NCBI GenBank assembly: GCA_017354895.1 | Contig: CP071497.1 | Span: 682,001 to 746,000 of the forward strand | DNA: 64,000 nucleotides | Source: Podospora comata | Lineage: Eukaryota; Ascomycota; Sordariomycetes; Sordariales; Podosporaceae | Direction: 5' to 3' | Shown: positions 46,925 to 58,642 of the stretch, one piece after another | Numbering within the stretch: the first letter of the stretch is position 1 | Layout of the letters: every line of letters starts with the position of its first letter | Translations under genes and position numbers: made by a program | The notes under the pieces: generated by a model | Seen by the model: only the letters and a program-made list of their open reading frames with translations | Told to the model about the DNA's origin: nothing | The model's database searches: none

Positions 46925-47567
46925 GCCTGCTGCGGGGGCTTTGAGATGCTTGGTTTTATGAGTGATGAAGGAGGCTGTGGCTTTTACGGTCCTTCTGCCG
47001 GTTGGGAGTCTGCGTCAATTAGCAAAGTTCCAGGCTGAGATCACCGTTCTGGATTCATCTCAAGAATCAATCGAGGATTCTAAAGACAGGAGGTTTACAA
47101 ATATGGTGATTATGTAATTGTGGAGATAACCGCCGCGGAGTCCGATCTGGTTCCATGGCACGGATGACGTCTGCGGAAATCAACGACAAGCAATGGTGCT
47201 CCCAATTGTCCAGGTACTTACTGTTCATCCAACATCTCATAGCACTGTGATTATCTTTGTTGTGTCTGTCCTTTCCAGTGTATCTACCCGCGATCGGGTG
47301 TATTTATTGCGTCTTCTTTTTTTGCGGCTTTTGGGGAACCATTTTGGGGGAAAATGACTCCTGTAATTAACCTGCAAGCATCAAGTCTCCAAGATGGCCA
47401 AGCATTTCTCCACGTCGAGCTTTGGAAAGATTACTAATGACCATGGCCCGTTTGACAGCTGAACTTTGATATATCTACGCATCCTCATCATATAAACTGA
47501 CCATTTTTTTCTCTAAACTTGAGAATTCGTCTCACACAGCATCGACTCTAGTTCTCCAATTTCCGTC
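46925..47567. other. Intergenic
   Basis: About 0.6 kb between the LysM gene and the oxidoreductase gene (both plus). It carries T-rich tracts near 47310 and 47505, and the oxidoreductase promoter is expected here. Confidence 0.4.
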
Positions 47568-48780
47568 ATGCCTATCCCAGAGACATACAAAGCCTTCAGG
47601 CGCACCACCGGCGACCTGCCGAGGACCATTGTCCCCTCAACTGAACCCATGGTGCAAGAGCTTGCGCCGCATGATGTCCTCCTCAAGATCCACGCTGTCT
47701 CCCTCAACTTTCGTGATGTCGGCATGCTGAACGGGCGTTACCCGGTGGATGTGATTGAGCGTGGCATTCCGTGTTCCGACGCAGCTGCTGAGGTTGCGGC
47801 TATCGGAAGCGCGGTGAAGGATTTCGCCATCGGTGACCATGTTTCGGTCAATTTCGATCTCGGCCATCTTGTTGCAGGGGATGACGAGCCGATGCAGGCA
47901 CTTGGGGGTGATGTTGATGGCGTTCTGAGGGAGTATGCGGTTTTTGAGGATAAGGAGCTTGTGCAATTGCCCAAGCACTTGTCGTGGGAAGAGGCATCCA
48001 CTATCGCGTGTGCCGGTGTCACGGCTTGGACTGCTCTCGACAACTTGAAAGCGCCGAATCCTAGAAGTGCCTTGTTGCAAGGTTTGTGTCTCATTTACTG
48101 ACCCATGATAGTGAAATAGTGACTGACGGATTGAGTTAGGCACGGGAGGCGTCAGTCTGTTTGCTTTGCTGATATGCCTTGCCGCGGGCATCAAACCAAT
48201 CATCACGTCCTCCTCTGACAAAAAGCTTGAGGAAATCCGAAAGCTCGGCTCTGACGTCGGTACCATTAACTACAAGACCGTCTCTGACCAAGTCTCGGAA
48301 GTGAAGCGCCTCACCGACGGCAAGGGCGTCGACTTTGTCATTAACAACACTGGACCGGCGTCTCTTCCGGAAGATATCAGTTTCTTGCGTTCACGTGGTG
48401 GTGTCGTCTCTCTTGTTGGCTTTTTGGCCGGTTTCAATGGCGACTGGCAGCCAAGTGCTATCATGGCGTTGATGTCGAAGTTTGCGAAGTTGAAGTAAGC
48501 TATTTCCACTGCCATAAAAATATTCTTTTTTCTTTTCCTTTGTTTCTTTTTTTTCTGGATTGCCAAGGACAATGATTTCACTAACGATGAGTGATCCAGG
48601 GGTATTGGTGTCGGCTCCAAGCAGGATTTCGTGGAGCTGAATCAGTTTCTGGCTGAGAAAAAGGTATCCCTTGCCCCGCTCGTTGACCGAGTCTTTACGT
48701 TTGATGAATCCCCGGCCGCGTTCGACTATTTGTACTCTGGCAATCATGTGGGCAAGGTCATTATCAAGGTGCAGGACTAG
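47568..48780 (+). CDS. MDR-superfamily NAD(P)H-dependent oxidoreductase (zinc-less quinone-reductase-like)
   Basis: Exons 47568-48081, 48140-48494 and 48600-48780 give 349 residues. The N-terminal GroES-like fold has the SLNFRDVGMLNGRYP segment typical of quinone-oxidoreductase-like MDR proteins. The Rossmann domain starts with the GTGGVSLFALLICLAAG dinucleotide-binding motif, created by the intron-1 junction, and ends with HVGKVIIKV. I see no structural-zinc cysteine cluster or GHE catalytic zinc motif. The substrate is unknown; relatives reduce alkenals or quinones with NADPH. The first intron has a weaker donor (GTTTGT). Confidence 0.87.
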
Positions 48781-49792
48781 ACATGACCTCCTTAGCACAT
48801 TGCTAGCTGGAGGTCTTGCGGGAAGACGAGTTTGTAGGCAACTGGTGGCATGATGTTCATTTTGAAGGATGTGGGCAATTGTAATATAATCCAACGGATT
48901 CTGCATGGGATGAAGATATGAGGGTGGCTTTGGCACGCGAACGGAATTAGGGAACAATGTTTGTCTGGTCTTTGCATCGAAGTGTCTTCACATGTTCTGG
49001 GCCTTGTAGTACATCCTCTCAGAAATCAACAGTTTCTAAATACAAATAGAACGTCTCCCGCTAGTTTCCATTGGCATGGGAATCTCCAACCTTGCTCAAG
49101 GTCTCCAAACATATATTGATCAGGCATTTCTTCATGGGCGTGGTGCTGTTATTAAACACTTTATTACCTTAAGGAGGCTGAGATGAACAACTGAAGAAGC
49201 TGTGAGAAACGACTGAAGTAGCTGGGATTTGGCTGAGGCTAAGAACCAAGAGGGCTGGGACAAAGGGTTACTAGGTAGGTAACAAGCTCATATGGCCTTA
49301 GACAACTGGCCCTGTCACCCATTTCAATCATTGTTCACAGAGCAACACACCCTGCAATATAATCCTTCCGGATACCACACCGTCACAATACTCCACAATA
49401 TCTCCCCTTCTCTCTCCTTACACAGCCTCACCAGCAATCTTTCCAAACACGAGGTACTTATGCAGAAGTCGCCCCATTGGACTTGCCTACCTACTGTGGT
49501 ATATTACTGAAAGGCAGGAGTGCACTATGTCTTTGATGTAGTACCTATGATACAATGCATTGTGGTTTATTTTGTAGGCATCTATCTATAGGTACCTTGA
49601 TGGGCAAACCGGTGCCAAGTCAAATCAAGCGAGTGTGGGCAAAGAAACGCCTATTTCCCTCCTTGACAGTTACATGTGCTTACTGAGCGCATCTCTATAG
49701 AACCTGAATAAATCACTCTCACAACCTTCAGTTTTGCGTCCCATGCTGGACCAGAACCCCAGCCTTGAAACGCCCATCAACCTGAGAGTTGC
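48781..49792. other. Intergenic (convergent)
   Basis: About 1 kb between the converging oxidoreductase and NLP genes. No supported coding frame; AT-leaning with some T runs. Confidence 0.4.
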
Positions 49793-50709
49793 TCAGCTAT
49801 CCGAGTCAGGGTTGAAGCCAGGCACCTGATCACCAGCCGCCGCCTTCAGAGCAGCAGCAAAGTCGGCATCATTGAGCTTCGGCTTGGCATCCTGGTGGAA
49901 GTTGACCAACTTTGTCCGCAAGTCAACAGTCGGGTAGTGGTTCCATCCGACCAGCTCACCGAGAAACCACTCGCCGGTGTAATTCTCGATATCATCGTCG
50001 GCCTCGGCGGCCATCCTGACGCAGTGAGTCCGGGCGCCATCCTTGTGGTAGACGATCTTGGCGCGTGTGCCATCGTGCAGGCGCGGCTCGTTGGTAGCCG
50101 TCGGGTACTCATTGTGGCATGAGGGAGCGACACGCTTGACTTGGTCGTCCTGGACGAACACAATGACGTGCTCCCAGTCGTGGGGGTGACCGTTGCCCCA
50201 GGCGGGACCGCAGATGAGCTGGTCCTTCTCGAAATAGTACTCGTACATGATGGCACACCATCCCTGGTGTCAATCGCGAGTTAGCAGGTGATTGGAAAAT
50301 TCCGCCGGAAGGGGGAACTTACATTGTTGCACCGCGCGCGACTGTAGACGTTGTTGCTTTGCAGGCGGTTCTCCTCACGGCAGTTTTGGGCCAGGCAACC
50401 AGGGGGCACGCCGTCACCGGGGTTATGGATTCCGTTGTTGAGGTTGCCCTGGTCGTCCATGGCCGAGGTGTAGTAACAGCCATCGCCGTCAAAGTCCAAG
50501 ACAGGTTGGAACCGGTGCTCAATGTCGTCGGCACCGTTGGGCAATCTTCCGATCACATCACGCTTGGTGATGTTGACCTCGGGGTCAAGGCCAATCGTCG
50601 TCAGGAACGAAGGCGTGGACACAGCAGCGTTGGCGCTGGCGACGGGGGAGGCACGCACGCCGGAGAGAACAGCGGCGCCGACGATGAAGGCGGCGGTAAG
50701 GGAAGACAT
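49793..50709 (-). CDS. NPP1 / necrosis-and-ethylene-inducing-like protein (NLP), secreted
   Basis: Two exons (50709-50323 and 50263-49793) give 285 residues. It has a signal peptide (LTAAFIVGAAVLSG) and then the NPP1 fold: DFDGDGCYYTSAMD, Cys pairs, GWCAIMYEYYFEKDQ (across the intron) and the hallmark heptapeptide, here GHPHDWE. In the canonical form the third residue is Arg. NLPs are secreted proteins, some cytolytic to plant cells through metal-dependent membrane binding and others not. Activity is not predictable here. An acidic C-terminal stretch follows. The protein lies beside other secreted chitin-related genes, and I infer an interaction-related role. Confidence 0.92.
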
Positions 50710-52294
50710 GTCGAAGATGTTTTTCTGTTGGTTCTTGAAGTCTAAGGTATGGTTGCTTGCTCTTGTTGGGCTTTGTGAGGCTGGATGAGGATGAGAAGTA
50801 GGAAACAAGACTTCATGTCGACATGAACTGGGTTTTATATACCTGTCCTAAGCATTACCGACAGGACTTAAACTACAAGTTATCTCTTCTCAGTCTCGGT
50901 GTAAGGATGCGCAAGGCATTCCATCGCCATAGTTGGTTAGGTCTTCGACTCCCAGAGTCCGAGACCATCCTTCAGCTTACTGTCGATCTGTGAAGCTGCA
51001 AGGTTGCCCGCCGTAAAGGTTTGATCACTTAAGTAAGAGGAAGTTGATAAGATCAACATGATCCTTGGTTTATTTTGTATCAGATATATCAAAAGGACTG
51101 CTGCGCTGGGGACCACAAACGCCGACTCCCATGTGTAGAAGGTAGCACGCTGAAATGGCACAGCCCTAGTTACGTCAGCTCTGTTAGCCGAGCCTTAGCG
51201 CTAGATGTGCTATGATTTGGTAGGAAGAGGGTATGACGCAGTGAAGATAGGTGGTATTGGAGGCGCTTACCTGTATTGTTGATGTTCCTTCGTGCCACCT
51301 TGGCAGGGGCTGAGTCCGGCGCAGTGGTACTACATGTTATTGCTTTTCCAACCTTGCCTCGAAGCCGTTTTCTTCCAGACTACAGAGAGCACCTCAGCTC
51401 CAGTAAACCAAGCCATGACAAGACGTATCTCGAGGAGAATCTCGATGGACAACCTGACGACGATCGTCAGCCTGACCATGAGTGGTGTCAGCAAAGCTCC
51501 GAAAGGCATCTCCTGGGACCCAAGCTACCCAAATGACCTGGCCTATATGGAACCCACTCCTCCTGTGATATCATAGGCAATGGCCGCACGGGACCTGGTG
51601 ACTTCAGTGAGTATTGGTAATCTTCTTACGGATATAGAGACTCAAATATGTTCTTCCATCACCCACTGCACCTGAACATCGTCAGCAGGTTTTCTGACTT
51701 TCTTGGATCAGCCAAGTCATTGTCCCATTGGCTGTTGTACTCAAATCGAAATGAATACCTATAAGCAGACTATCGCGTAAACTATTGCATGGAAGCCGGA
51801 CCTTCATTCTTGGTCAGATCCGTGGCACCCAGACAGGAACAAAAGTTGGTACAAAGAGGCACGGCTCCTCGGACTTCAACTTCCTCGCCCGGCAGGCAAG
51901 TCCTTTTAGGCTGCTGCGCAGTCACTTATTGATCGTCACTGCTCTCGTCAGCAGCCTAACTGCTCAAACTTATGATCACCAGTGCTAACTCCTTCTTCTG
52001 TTCTATTTTCGAGAGGCAGGTATACAAAATTTGCACGCAAGGCTTGGCCACCAAGTCACCACCTAGGTGGATCTGCCGTGTTCCCTCCCAATCTCAAGTG
52101 CCCCCAGCCCCTTTCTTTTTTCCACACTACCAGTCTGACCTCGGATTCTTTTCACCCAGGACGTCTTTTATGTGCCTCATCATGTCCGTTTTTCATCACG
52201 AAGAAGCTCCCTTCAACAGCCAGGAAGACCTGGATTACACAGCAAGTTAGTACCTAGGTATATAGATACCCTATCTCCATGACCTGTACCCTCA
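50710..52294. other. Intergenic
   Basis: About 1.6 kb. It holds the NLP promoter side (with a TTTATATACC box near 50832-50841 relative to the minus-strand gene) and no supported gene. Short plus-strand frames at 51276-51576 and 51970-52257 show no domain or bias. Confidence 0.4.
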
Positions 52295-53530
52295 TCAAGG
52301 ACCCGAGGGAGAAATAGGATGCTGCCAAGCCTGGTACGCAATCCATGTCTGGTAACAGCTGACCGCCAACGACGCTATACCAAGCAGCACAGCAAAAACA
52401 ACACCGCAGAGGGTAGCCATCAGCATGTACCTCGCCCCGCTCTTCCGTTCCAGTCGCCTGCCCAGCCAGCCCCGTGGCCTGGGAGTCTGCAGCTCATTGT
52501 GCAGCTCGGCCAGTCTGTCGGCGAGAAATACGTATTCGATGCTCTCCTCGCCTGTCTTGCGTATGGCGCTGACCTCCAGGTGCTGGATATCAGGATCAAG
52601 AGAGTATTGTTCTGTCAGAGACCGGAGAAGCCTTTTTGACTTTGGATCGCTCAACGGAAAGATGATGGTTTGGAGGGAGTCTAGAATCTCGAGAACCAGT
52701 TGACGCGGGAGAGCTCCACTGTTGTGTTGTTAGACAGCTGGTTTCTCTTTTGTTTCGGAGGGAAACTCAGATACTCACACTCTGATCGAGTTAGATGGAA
52801 GGGAAAAGTCTCCATCACTTTTCGTCAGCCGAAGCTGTTCTTTGAGGAACGCGGTATGGTGATAAATTTCGAGTGTATTCTGGTTTCGATCTAATTTCAA
52901 GTGGTCCTGAATATCGTGGGTATCCCGAAACCGCATTCGTAGTCGTTTTTGGAGTTTGACGGCACGAAGTTCTGACTTCATCTCGATGGAAGAAAGGCTC
53001 TCGTTGAAGCTGAGAATCGGATGGCTCGTGGTGGGAAATAGGCCCTGTATGTATTTGCTAAATGGAACGTCATCCTTCCAATGGAGCCTGTATGTCCCCG
53101 TCTCTAGACGGTCCGGTGACTGATAGAGCGCTGAGCAATCTATCATGGTGAGGACATTGACCACAAGACTGCTGGCATTGAGCAGATTACTTCGCCTTGG
53201 TTCTCTGTGGGCCCCTTGATTGACGATGAAGTCACAAAGCTCTGTTCGGGTGAGATCCGGGTTTGCCTTTAATTGGAGAATCGCATGGTGAAGATCCTGG
53301 TGTGTCTTGAATAGCCTGTTTTCGGGAGAGCAGCTGTCGATATAATTCAAGATCAGTGCTTTGTAAAACTGGAAAAATCGTTGAAGTTGGTCGATTCGTC
53401 GATGAGGACAGCTCCTTGAATTGCACTCTTTCTCAGACTCAAGATCATTGCAAAATTCCCAGCCCCAAAGGACTTTTCCCAGCCTTGGGAAGAGTGAATC
53501 TTCGACAGAATTCAGTGGTAGTGCAGACAT
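52295..53530 (-). CDS. Membrane-anchored fungal protein of unknown function
   Basis: Exons 53530-52779 and 52718-52295 give 391 residues; the ATG chosen is at 53530 (MSALPL). The N-terminal part is largely helical (RFFQFYKALILNYID block, about 53370) and contains a CNSRSCPHRR Cys/His segment. The C-terminus has a membrane helix (MLMATLCGVVFAVLLGIASLAVS) followed by a short QTWIAYQAWQHP tail. I recognise the shape as a widespread fungal family without a name; no function is inferred. It is divergent to the GDSGSW protein gene with 444 bp between them. An upstream extra exon cannot be excluded. Confidence 0.75.
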
Positions 53531-53974
53531 GCCGGTTCGTAGATCCAAGAAAATCAATCTTGGTGAAGGAAATCAAGCCTCGATCACAAGTCTGTAGGGA
53601 GGTGATTGAAGTATTGTCACACACTCCATCACTGGCTTCGGGTTTCGGTGAGGGTACAATAGCTGCCAATGCCAGACTCGGGGAATGCTTGCGCATCTAG
53701 GCAACGCAGTCCAATCGCAGATCTTGGCTCAAGCCTTCACGTATCGCGGGCGGCGGCGCAGTTGCTCAGCCTTTAGGCAGCCAGCATTGGGTACCGATCA
53801 GCAAGTGTGGGGATATAGACCTCGTTCTGCGTGCAATTATGGCTGGATGGATCATCCCGTAGGTACGTCTAGCGAATTTTGGATGACTGCGGATGGCATC
53901 CTCTCTGACATCTTTGTCTCCCTCCCCCTTCCCATCGACGACCACTGGAATTCTACCTTTAATTACCTGTTAGC
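53531..53974. promoter_or_regulatory. Shared divergent promoter
   Basis: A 444-bp interval between head-to-head genes, short enough to be a common promoter. No specific element was identified. Confidence 0.4.
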
Positions 53975-56184
53975 ATGACGTCTCTGCTTCGCGCGATCAA
54001 GATTCAGAACCACAGTTCCGACAATACTGCACTTCTGCCAATGCGAGTCAACCCTCCTCGTGCTGAACCGGATGCTGCCCAGCTGAAAGAGAAGCTTGCT
54101 TCTCTGAATCTAAAGGGTGATGTTTCCGCTGCGCAAATCAGCGCGGAGCTCGAAAAATCTCCCAGTCCGCAAGATTCGGATGCATTCTCTGTAGTCGCGA
54201 GCGGAGCCGATTCAGGCTACGGGTCAGCTGCTTCCACTCCCCAAGAAAACAAACACAATTTCTTGGATCGGACATCGGTCCCTGTCTCTGTTCCTCAGGT
54301 CTTCGACAAGCCAATTTCCGACGACCAACGGGATCGCTTCTTCGATTTCAGATATCAATACACCAACTCGCTCTGGAAAGCGATATCCAAGGGGAATAAG
54401 AAAGCGCACCCGGGGGACATTTCAATGAAGTTGAAGTACATGGGCTCTGACGAGGAGTCGGCCAAGCTTTTCATCGTTATACAGTGTGAGAAACGCGTTG
54501 CAAAAAGGGTGAGACACTTTTTTGCTCAGGAACACATCCAACAAGATCTGAAGCCCGATTTCGAAGTCTATATCTTAGACAAGGGTGTAATACGCCTGTC
54601 AACAGAGGACGCGCTTGACGTCTTTGCCCATCTTGACGGGAGAGTTACGTTTTGTGGTATGAGCATCCGTATGGTGGTCGATACAGCAGAAACGATTGCA
54701 ACATTTGGCGGCTTAATAACTGTCACCAGAGGAGAAATCACTGAAGTGTTTGGGCTCACAGCAAGTCATCCAGTGGAAGGGAGCAATGACCTTGACCGGT
54801 CGGATGACGATGATTTCGACTCAGAGGAGTTTACAGACACAGATTCGATATCTGAGCTAAACGAGAGTTACGCATACCCACAACCGAGCCACTCTCCGAA
54901 GTTAAATGCGATGACCTCGATTGGTAAAGTCGCCCATGATTCCCTTCGCCTTTCCTCAACAACTTCAGCCAACCATGACTGGGCTCTGATCAAGTTGAAC
55001 ACTGCCGTTCTTCTCCCTAACCTCGCCCCCGATAGCCACCCGCCAAGCATTTTTGGAATCAATCTGTTAGCCTCCAGAGTGCCGTTGCAACCACAGCAAA
55101 AGATAGACGTGGTTGTTATGACCAGCCACGGTCTCCAAAAGGGATCTCTAGTGTCTAATGGGTCATCTATCATGATGTTCCCAGGAAGGACCTTTTTGCA
55201 GACTCTAGACCTCGTCCTGCGCTCCGACTCAGGTATGATGGTCAACCCTCGCCCTTTCCATGCTGTCACATAGCTGATATCTATTTAGAGCTCCGTCCTG
55301 GAGATTCGGGATCATGGGTGGTGAGCGAGACCACACACGAAGTATACGGTCACGTCATATCTGTGGATGCTCTTGGCGAGGCTCATGTAGTTCCTTTAGA
55401 GAGCACATTGTCTGATATTCGAGCACAGCTTGATGTGGACGAAGTTGCTCTCCCAACAAAGGCCGATCTGGAACTGTCTTGGACCGAAACGCCAAAGATC
55501 ACAGGGGATTCCGCTATGCCCATGGGCGACTATGAGCTTGATCAAGACCATGATACAGCAGACACCCAACACAAAGTCGGCTTGCATGGCCTCACGTCAA
55601 TCCTCACCCAAGAAAAGCATCAGCCAGCTTGCACGATACGAGAGATTACGGACTCCTCAGACAGCGCCTTGTCAGTTGTGCAGCCCGTTTTTAGAGTTCC
55701 ACTGCCTCTGAGCACCCTCGCGGAGCAATCCAGGCAATTCGCCAAAAAACAGAACGAAGTCTATCTTTTCAGACAGACAAAACTATTAGACAGCCACGTG
55801 ACAACCTGTGGGGAGCAGTCTACACCCACCCTACCATCTTTGCACCCTATGACAGAAGCCCTGTCAGGGAGCTCGAAAAGAAATGGAAAACAACGATTGA
55901 GCGGTCTATATAACCGACTGAAGGTGAGGTTTTCGAGAAAGAACAAGGTGCTGGAGACTCGTGAAAGGGTGATGAACTGGGTGACCCCTCCGTCCGCGAC
56001 TTCATATCCCGGTGTTTCGCCCTATAGCCAGGTCTATTCACCGCATCATCAGCAGAGCGTGCATTCGTCTGCAAAACCTTCCATCGAGCCTGACTCGGGT
56101 TATTCATCCATGAATAGCACGCCGGTGCACACGCCACCTTTGTCAACTGATTCGCCAAGCAACCTCCTAGAATATTCTGGTTGA
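53975..56184 (+). CDS. Trypsin-fold ('GDSGSW') fungal protein
   Basis: Two exons (53975-55232 and 55289-56184) give 717 residues. The pieces of a chymotrypsin-like triad appear in the right order: GLTASHP (His), HDWALIKL (Asp) and LRPGDSGSWVV (Ser; split by the intron). GHVI and VPL blocks follow, as in S1 proteases. The N-terminal part (about 200 residues) and the long Ser/Pro/Thr-rich C-terminus, with two S-rich stretches, are not recognised. There is no signal peptide, so a cytosolic protein is inferred. Fungi have multi-copy families of such proteins, and some trypsin-like domains are known as effector domains of NLR-type proteins. The next gene downstream is a HET-domain gene. Confidence 0.75.
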
Positions 56185-56336
56185 CATCTTGAGTGTCAGG
56201 TGGGTGTCTAACTACAGACCAGGGGGTTAAGGCCCAATCTATAGATAAATAGACGTTGGATAGCCCTGAAGCCGTTCTTACCTGGATGCTTACCTTTCCA
56301 GATTTCGTGTTTGTGCTGTGCCACCTTATACATGCC

Positions 56337-58642
56337 ATGAGCCAACGTTACCCCGCACTCCAAGACACGCGGAGCACCATTTATCCACAAGGCACTATCT
56401 ACCTCTTGAAGCCAAACATGGATCGAAATATGAAGGCAAAAACCCTCTGCCCAGAATGTGTCGGGATCACTTTCGATGATGTAGCGGGCGACGCAATTGG
56501 AGCATTGGATCTCATGACTTGCTGGGAGAGAGGTGACACGCTCCCGGACCTACCTCACTTCAGCTTGTCGGCAAAGAACGGTTGCAGCTTTTGCGCATTC
56601 CTTTGCCATATACTCCGGGAACGACTCCCTAAGCAATATGCCGCCGTTACAGAGGCAGCAGGGTGCCCTCGGGTTGTTACAGTTAAACTGAACACCCCGG
56701 CATATACGATGCGCTCAGACTTGATGGTTGTCACGAATGATCTCGCTGGAAATAATGACGACGAGGAAGAGGATGGACTCCACTCACTCTGTTTGACCTT
56801 TGGGTCTAAGGGATGGCCGCAAGACTGGCGGGTGCGCGTGAGGGTATATCAACATCCCGGCTCCAGTACGTCGCTCTTGATGTCCAAAGTTGGCCGTTAC
56901 CGAATCGAGGGCTTACATACGTTGCAGCGGCTGTCTCTGAAAGTCTGGGAATTACTCTGAAAGTACCATCAACCGACGTACTCAGCCAGGGTAGTATACA
57001 GACTCTTAAATCCTGGCTGAGAACCTGCGACGACGAGCATCCAAGTTGCCAAAACGTGGACTCCAGCTGGCTTCCCACGAGGCTCATATACATAGGAACA
57101 CATGATGATATAACCCCCCGTTTGATTCAGGTCTCCGGGGCCAGCCTTCCTTTGACGACGCAGTACATTGCCCTAAGCTATTGCTGGGGTCCCCCATCTC
57201 AAACCCGACCACAGCTAACCACCACCATCGCAACGCTGCCTCAACGGCTTGAAACAGTCCCAGAGCATATAATGCCAGGCACCCATCGGGACTTGGTCCT
57301 CTTGGCCCGTCGCCTAGGCATACAATACATCTGGATAGATGCTCTCTGCATCATCCAGGACAACCATAAGGACTGGGAGACCGAAGCGGCATCAATGTTT
57401 CGGGTGTACCGCCACGCCTATCTGACTGTCGTTGCTGCGGCTGGAGATTCATGTCATTCTGGGTTCTTGTCTCGACCTGGAGTTGGCCCACTTGCTGTTG
57501 TCCCCTTTCAGTCACGATCGGGAACCGTGTCGGGCTCGTATCTACTCTCTTGGCATCAAGAGTACAGCGCCTGGGACGCAAACAACCCCAGCCATATGTC
57601 TGGCTGCTCGTGGGCGACGCGTGGCTGGACGCTGCAGGAAGATGTCCTGTCGAGCAGGGTGGTGTACTTTCGGGACACGACGTCGTTCTTTCGGTGTCAG
57701 ACGCAACGGTGTTTGGAGCATAGCACAACAGTCTACAGAAATGTTCATCGCTGGCAGGAAAGATTTGGTTCTTCTGCCTTGGCTGGTCCATCAGACGACA
57801 ACAGCAGCAAGACGACAGAAGGAAGAGACAAGACGAACCTCTACAAATTGTGGCGGGCCATGGTTACGGAGTACTCCCTCCGGAATCTCACGGTCGAGGA
57901 AGATAAACTGCCGGCAATATCCGGTCTGGCTCGGAGCTTCAATATTGGACTTGATGACCAATACTTTGCAGGACTATGGAGAGGTGACTTTGTGAGGGCG
58001 CTGTTCTGGTCCACCCGCCACGACGCGGTCAAACCAGCTAAATTCTGTGCGCCGTCTTGGAGCTGGGCTTCGTGGAAAGGTGAGGTTGGATGGTCAAAGT
58101 CTCATTCCCTTCCACTGGTAACGGAGTGCAAGATTCGCCACATTTATGTGGCGCCCTTGGGTTCAGATCTATTCGGCAGGGTGAAAGGTGGTTACGTCGA
58201 CCTGACTGGGTCGTTGCGTCCGGTTTCGCTGCGCCCAATAGACGTTAGCGTTCTGGCTGATAATGATCCCTATAGGGTTGATTTGTTTCAAGAGGGGGTT
58301 GTGGAGGCGTGGGCTCGAGGCGCAATCGATGGCTTCACGTCATCGGGATTGAGGAACAATGGCAGTTACAAGGAGCCAGATGTTGCCAAACTGGACTGTC
58401 TTACAGATATTCAGGCATTAGTTCTAGCCCTTGGCTCGGCTCCAGTGGGTGTAGATCCTGATACAGACGATTTGATATTCTCGCAGCCGGAGTATCCACT
58501 TGGCCTGCTGGTGGTGGCAGAGAAGAACAGCAGTCTGATGGATATGCCCACATACAGACGCGTTGGCGTTTTTCAGGCGCAGACTACGGCGGCTCAGGGA
58601 CTACAGGCTGAGAAGTCCGTTTTCGATATCAGGCTTATTTAA
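56337..58642 (+). CDS. HET (heterokaryon incompatibility) domain protein, with a frame discontinuity
   Basis: The N-terminal part starts at ATG 56337 (MSQRY; 56418 is possible) and contains CPECVGI and CSFCAFL Cys pairs. The HET domain reads QYIALSYCWGPP (about 57160-57195), IQYIWIDALCIIQDN (about 57320) and RGWTLQEDVLSSRVVYF (about 57620-57670). Two long frames are needed: one up to about 56850 and the other from about 56813 on. The switch equals a 1-nt deletion (or 2-nt insertion). A 35-nt GT-AG interval (about 56832-56866) would be in phase but is shorter than normal introns. HET proteins trigger cell death upon non-self recognition. The second frame is the conserved one and runs to the stop at 58642. 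Confidence 0.8.
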
